DNA of 64,000 bases from Mesobacillus maritimus (lineage in GTDB: Bacteria; Bacillota; Bacilli; Bacillales; Cytobacillaceae), in NCBI RefSeq assembly GCF_019749255.1, contig NZ_JACWFH010000007.1, forward strand, positions 310,001-374,000, in the 5' to 3' direction. Position 1 is the first letter of the stretch. Each line of letters opens with the position of its first letter. Shown here piece after piece: positions 60,210-64,000 of this stretch. The notes beneath the pieces were generated by a model. It saw nothing but the letters and a program-made list of their open reading frames with translations, made no database searches and was not told where the DNA came from. The translations under genes and the position numbers were made by a program.

Positions 60210-61391
60210 TTAAACACTTTCAATAATAACCGAGATTCCTTGTCCGCCACCAATACATAATGTTGCTAATCCATATTTCCCTTGTCTTTCCTTCAATTCT
60301 AGTGCTAATGAGTGAAGAATTCTAGCTCCACTTGCGCCAACTGGGTGACCTAAGGCTATAGCTCCGCCATTTACATTGACTTTTTCCTGATTTAAATTTA
60401 GGGCTTTGATAACCGCTAATGATTGAGCGGCAAACGCTTCATTTAATTCCACTAAATCAATGTCGTCAATCGATAATCCTGCTTTTGACAGAGCAATTTG
60501 ACTTGCTGGGACAGGTCCAATCCCCATAATCGTTGGGTCAACGCCCGCGATTCCCCATGAAGTGATTTTCGCCAATGGTTTTACATCAGGATGTTCGGTT
60601 AAATATTGCTCAGAAGCCAATACCACCGCTGCGGCACCGTCATTAATTCCACTTGCATTACCAGCTGTTACCAAACCGTCCTTTTTGAATGCTGGGCGCA
60701 AACTTGCTAGTTTTTCGAGGGTTGTACCTGGTTTAATATGTTCATCTTCTGTGACGAAAGTGGAACCTTTTCTGCTTGATACCTCAACCTGAACAATTTC
60801 TTTTTGGAACTTCCCTGATTCTCTGGCAGCGGTTGCCCGTTGCTGTGACAGTAGCGCGAATTGGTCTTGTTCTTCTCTACTAATCTCATATTGGTCTGCC
60901 AAGTTTTCCGCAGTAATCCCCATGCCACATCCTGTATATTGATCTTGCAGTGTTAACGTCAGCATATCATCAATTACTGGCGGTTTTAGCCCTGTTCCAA
61001 AACGGGTATCGCGTAAAGTGTGTGGAGCCTGACTCATATTCTCTGCGCCTCCAGCGAGTGCTGTTTCAGCATCACCTAGCATGATGGTTTGCGCAGCTGA
61101 GACAACAGCTTGTAAACCTGAGCCACAAAGTCGATTTAAGGTTAAAGCAGGTACTTCAAATGGGATGCCTGCTTTAAGAGCGATATGCCGAGACAGGTAA
61201 GAAGCAGCCTTTGTCGTATGTATCACATTTCCAAAAAACACATGGTCAATATCACTAGCTGGAACATTGCTTCGTTTTAAAGCTTCTTTGCTTGCAATAA
61301 CCCCTAGGTCAATATCCGTGACCGATTTTAACGAACCTCCAAAACTACCAAATGGTGTACGAGCACCCTCAACCAAATAAACCGCTTTCAT
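60210..61391 (-). CDS. Thiolase (acetyl-CoA C-acetyltransferase family)
   Basis: A 393-residue thiolase. The acyl-accepting Cys89 lies in LNRLCGSGLQA, NEAFAAQ is the substrate-site loop, GHPVGASGAR carries the active-site His, and CIGGGQG carries the C-terminal catalytic Cys. It could work in acetoacetyl-CoA formation or beta-oxidation; no fad or phb genes accompany it. ATG at 61391 with GAGGAG 8 nt upstream is preferred to GTG three codons earlier. Confidence 0.92.
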   Translation of the reverse strand: MKAVYLVEGARTPFGSFGGSLKSVTDIDLGVIASKEALKRSNVPASDIDHVFFGNVIHTTKAASYLSRHIALKAGIPFEVPALTLNRLCGSGLQAVVSAAQTIMLGDAETALAGGAENMSQAPHTLRDTRFGTGLKPPVIDDMLTLTLQDQYTGCGMGITAENLADQYEISREEQDQFALLSQQRATAARESGKFQKEIVQVEVSSRKGSTFVTEDEHIKPGTTLEKLASLRPAFKKDGLVTAGNASGINDGAAAVVLASEQYLTEHPDVKPLAKITSWGIAGVDPTIMGIGPVPASQIALSKAGLSIDDIDLVELNEAFAAQSLAVIKALNLNQEKVNVNGGAIALGHPVGASGARILHSLALELKERQGKYGLATLCIGGGQGISVIIESV

Positions 61392-61606
61392 CCTATTCAC
61401 TCCTCAATAAATAATCGTTTCCTTCTAATGTAGAAGAGACTGTCCTTCTTTCATTTTATAACTCTATGGCTTTTTTTACTACACTTAACAAAATATTTAG
61501 GAAATTTAATGATGAAAAGTATCCTCTAAGCATGACAGATACCCAAGACCTAGACTAGTTTCATGCATATAATTCAGTGAGTATAAAAAGGAGGAGGAAT
61601 TTGGAA

Positions 61607-61858
61607 ATGCAATATAGACAGGATATGCCTATGAATCCCTATGACACAAGAATTATCGGTCGACGCCCATGGGGATTTGGTCGTCCATTCGGATATGGTA
61701 GACCTTTTGGTTTTGGTCGCCCGTTTGGCTTTGGTTTCGGCGGACCATTTGTTGGGGGATTATTAGGAGGAGCACTTGCTGGTAGCTTATTAGGAGGATA
61801 TGGTTATCCATCCCCATATCCATATGGTTATGGGTACGGTTATCCATTTTATTGGTAG
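61607..61858 (+). CDS. Gly/Phe/Pro/Tyr-rich small protein with GRPFG repeats (spore-coat-like)
   Basis: An 83-residue protein from ATG 61607 after an AGGAGGAGG stretch. The middle repeats a six-residue unit (GRPFGF / GRPFGY) four times. A hydrophobic Gly-rich GGLLGGALAGSLLGG helix and a Tyr/Pro tail (YPSPYPYGYGYG) follow. The composition resembles Bacillus spore-coat or exosporium proteins such as CotG/YrrD-type Tyr-Gly proteins. No exact family is assigned. Confidence 0.6.
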   Translation: MQYRQDMPMNPYDTRIIGRRPWGFGRPFGYGRPFGFGRPFGFGFGGPFVGGLLGGALAGSLLGGYGYPSPYPYGYGYGYPFYW

Positions 61859-61959
61859 GATGTTTCTGTAAGGAATGTTGCTATAATCCATTAGCCAATC
61901 TTAGCGTAAGTGTGGCCTATCGGGATTAAAAAATTGTCATACTTTTGTTTATCTCACTT

Positions 61960-62004
61960 AAAAAAGCACACAAACCATCTCTATTGAAGATGGCTTGTGT
62001 GCTT
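61960..62004 (-). terminator. Terminator of the helicase gene
   Basis: A nearly perfect 17-bp stem AAGCACACAA-ACCATCT / AGATGGC-TTGTGTGCTT, followed on the minus strand by TTTT. It is 11 nt after the helicase stop. Confidence 0.85.
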
Positions 62005-62015
62005 GTTATTCTCTG

Positions 62016-64000
62016 CTAATTTTTCTCCCTGCCCATTTGACCGATCATATATTCCCCTATCAGTTTAGAGTCCAGCCGTGCAGCGACAAACGGTGGTTCT
62101 ACCTCTCGAGCACCTTCCAACGGAAGACCAAGCCAAAGAAGTTGTTCATCAATGAGGATAAAAGGAAATGGTACAGGCTCCTCCACATAAGTATCGACAG
62201 CTAGATCTGTCCAATCTTCGTTCGATAGCACTGTTAGCTGTACTCGTGATGCTCTCCTTTTAAGCTGAGTCTTCCATTCTGCAGAAAGTGAGGTCCCTGC
62301 AGGAAGGGAGAGAACCACTGAGGATTTGGCACCATTCAAATCGGTGAAGACACTCTCTAGTTTGCGGGCATGAATCCACTGAAGGTTCGCATGTTGGTTC
62401 TTTATCCAGGTTCCAATTTCCTTTGTTGTGACCCTTTGCTGATGGCTGATTTGGTGTTGGACAAGCTGGCGAAGTGTCTTGCTTCTATAGACATTTTTCG
62501 CAATAAACTCATTGTTGCTAACATGGATAAATTTCCCTCTTGTCCGCGTTATCGCAACATTAATAAGTCGTTCACTATCTTTGCCAATTAACAGCATGCC
62601 AGCGCGGGTTTGAGGCGGACCATCCACGGTATCGAATATCATCACATCTCGTTCGCTCCCCTGAAACTTATGAACGGTTGCCGCAATGATATCCGCCCCT
62701 TTCATCGATGTCTCAGATAATTCTTCAAGCAATAGCCCCATCAAATACGCTTGAGCTCGGTATGGAGTGACATACCCAATCGAAGTTGCTCCAGCTAAAT
62801 ACGATTCATGAATGAGTTGAAAAGACAATAACAGTTGCCAGAGATTATATCTAGAGTTGGAACCTGTCTCACTAATGCTGTGTAACCCTGTATAGCTGGT
62901 ATCTAGCAGGATTGAAGCACGGTTTGGAAAAGGAGCTTGACCGACAATTAGGTTTCTATTTTTAAACACTGATTCATGATCCGTGACAAGCCCTTTATAT
63001 ACGTACTGATTCGTAAATGCAGAAATATCTGGATGCATCCTGCGTTGTTCATTTAATAAAAACAAGTGTGGATGCAGTTTGCCTTCGTTGACTGACTCGA
63101 CCACGCCTGCTTTATGAAACACATCCTCTTTTAACCATTCCGTCACAAGTGAATCTCGACTAGAGGCGATTGGTGGTAATTGTTTGAAGTCTCCACAGAT
63201 GATGACACGTTTCCCTAAAGTTGCCGCAAAGGCAGCCTGCGGGACATAAGCCATGCTTGCTTCATCAAGAATCACCAAATCAAACTCTTTCTCATAGATG
63301 GCGCTATCTGTTGCTGCTTTTGCCAAGGTTGTCCCGATTAAGGAAGCGTCATGAAGGAGTTCAAGTTCTTTTTGGCGCATTTTATCAAGAACCCTTGCGA
63401 TTTTTGTTTCGATTTCAAGTAATTCATTTGAGTCACGTTTACTGAACGATCGATACAAATCTTGTTTTAAGTTCCTTCTCTCAAGGAACAATGTTTCTCT
63501 TTCGTTGGAAAGCAATGGATCTTTTTTCTCAATTAACTGGCTCGAAGTAATGTCAGGATGGCCCGTTAAAGCTTCCCCGGTATTGGCACCGTACCGGAGA
63601 ATCTCTCCTTCCTGAAATTTCTTCTTCTTTTTAAGAAACGTTGAAATTTCTCCGATTAAGACATCTACAGCCTGATTGCTATGGGACAAGACAAGAACCT
63701 TTTTTTCTTGTAAATATTTATTTGCCGCTACTCGAGCTAATGTATAGGTCTTCCCTGTTCCAGGTGGACCCCAAACATAAGTAACAGGGTTATACTTTGA
63801 CCTTAACAGCAGTTCATGGACAGAACTTTTTATCTTGTCTGTTGGGTGCTTGGCTTCCATTGAAGGGTCCATTAGTTTTAAAACTCGTGCTCGCTTTTGT
63901 TTGCTTTTTTTAATTTCATCAAAGCGTTCAATCAATTGTTCAAGCAATTCCCATGGATCATGCAAGAGATAAGCTTCAGAGATTAAATCACCGAAATTTC
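62016..64000 (-). CDS. AAA/superfamily 1 (Upf1/Dna2-like) helicase, 5' end outside window
   Basis: 661 codons are visible and the frame stays open to the right edge (residues NFGDLISEAYLL precede the first in-window TTG), so the true start lies beyond 64000. Walker A is GPPGTGKT, Walker B is LVILDEAS, and further SF1 motifs are present: CGDFKQLPP, NEQRRMHPDI, TPYRAQ, VHKFQGSERDVMIFD and NVAITRTRGK. These are the Upf1/Dna2/NAM7-type AAA_12 helicase motifs. The C-terminal 170 residues are unlike known domains. It would act on DNA or RNA with ATP. Confidence 0.88.
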   Translation of the reverse strand, partial: NFGDLISEAYLLHDPWELLEQLIERFDEIKKSKQKRARVLKLMDPSMEAKHPTDKIKSSVHELLLRSKYNPVTYVWGPPGTGKTYTLARVAANKYLQEKKVLVLSHSNQAVDVLIGEISTFLKKKKKFQEGEILRYGANTGEALTGHPDITSSQLIEKKDPLLSNERETLFLERRNLKQDLYRSFSKRDSNELLEIETKIARVLDKMRQKELELLHDASLIGTTLAKAATDSAIYEKEFDLVILDEASMAYVPQAAFAATLGKRVIICGDFKQLPPIASSRDSLVTEWLKEDVFHKAGVVESVNEGKLHPHLFLLNEQRRMHPDISAFTNQYVYKGLVTDHESVFKNRNLIVGQAPFPNRASILLDTSYTGLHSISETGSNSRYNLWQLLLSFQLIHESYLAGATSIGYVTPYRAQAYLMGLLLEELSETSMKGADIIAATVHKFQGSERDVMIFDTVDGPPQTRAGMLLIGKDSERLINVAITRTRGKFIHVSNNEFIAKNVYRSKTLRQLVQHQISHQQRVTTKEIGTWIKNQHANLQWIHARKLESVFTDLNGAKSSVVLSLPAGTSLSAEWKTQLKRRASRVQLTVLSNEDWTDLAVDTYVEEPVPFPFILIDEQLLWLGLPLEGAREVEPPFVAARLDSKLIGEYMIGQMGREKN

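Noticed and set aside
1-64000. CRISPR arrays, tRNA/rRNA genes, insertion sequences, prophage
   Set aside because: No regularly spaced repeats, no cloverleaf or rRNA landmarks and no transposase or phage structural genes were seen in any part of the window.

Overview
The window looks like chromosomal DNA of a low-GC, endospore-forming Bacillaceae bacterium (Bacillus/Neobacillus type). Most start codons are preceded by strong AGGAGG-type Shine-Dalgarno (SD) sites. There are three Firmicute-style riboswitches (SAM-I, c-di-AMP, glycine), Fur boxes of the 7-1-7 type, LacI/CcpA palindromes, Rho-independent terminators after most transcripts, and many families common in Bacillaceae (DUF2325, DUF4395, DUF1292, DUF3231, YkvA, YitT, PrsA-like). 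No rRNA, tRNA, CRISPR array or insertion sequence was seen. Both ends cut through genes: a PD-(D/E)XK-like protein on the left and an AAA/Upf1-type helicase on the right.

Layout. 0-5 kb: a Fur-controlled DUF2325 gene and the left-edge gene, a LysM gene remnant, a large Fe-S/FMN/FAD enoate reductase, and an ATP-grasp ligase behind a SAM-I riboswitch. 5-12 kb: azoreductase, DUF4395, a broken cation-diffusion-facilitator gene, a YfhP-like membrane hydrolase, a PrsA-like foldase and a LysM/beta-propeller protein. 12-18 kb: a divergent HPr kinase paralogue downstream of an apparently orphaned c-di-AMP riboswitch, an RraA-like protein, DUF3231 and an NCS1 permease. 18-26 kb, the most notable part: a complete pqqABCDE cluster, including a 30-codon pqqA and a pqqB that seems to start at AUU, next to a PQQ-dependent dehydrogenase with its own heme c domain. 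27-34 kb: a sucrose PTS operon (scrA-scrK-scrB) continuing into nagA-nagB, with a LacI regulator and three near-identical operators. 34-42 kb: a single-chain ECF sigma/anti-sigma fusion, a YitT protein, a glycine-riboswitch-controlled amino acid permease and a Cys/Gly-tailed protein. 41.9-42.3 kb: a type I toxin-antitoxin module. 42-50 kb: D-serine dehydratase, an endonuclease IV-like protein, a lipoprotein, a PEP/pyruvate-binding protein and a MATE pump. 50-64 kb: an SsuABC/NMT1-type importer, an ABC exporter, small genes, flavin reductase, a prolyl-4-hydroxylase-like oxygenase, SDR, MFS, thiolase and the helicase.

How genes fit together. PqqA is the Glu/Tyr peptide precursor; PqqE with the carrier PqqD cross-links it, PqqB and PqqC finish PQQ, and the adjacent secreted quinohemoprotein would use PQQ and pass electrons through its C-terminal cytochrome c. 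In the sugar operon ScrA imports and phosphorylates sucrose, ScrB splits it and ScrK feeds fructose into glycolysis; NagA/NagB add amino-sugar catabolism. All functional statements are read from sequence motifs and family knowledge; no database search was run.
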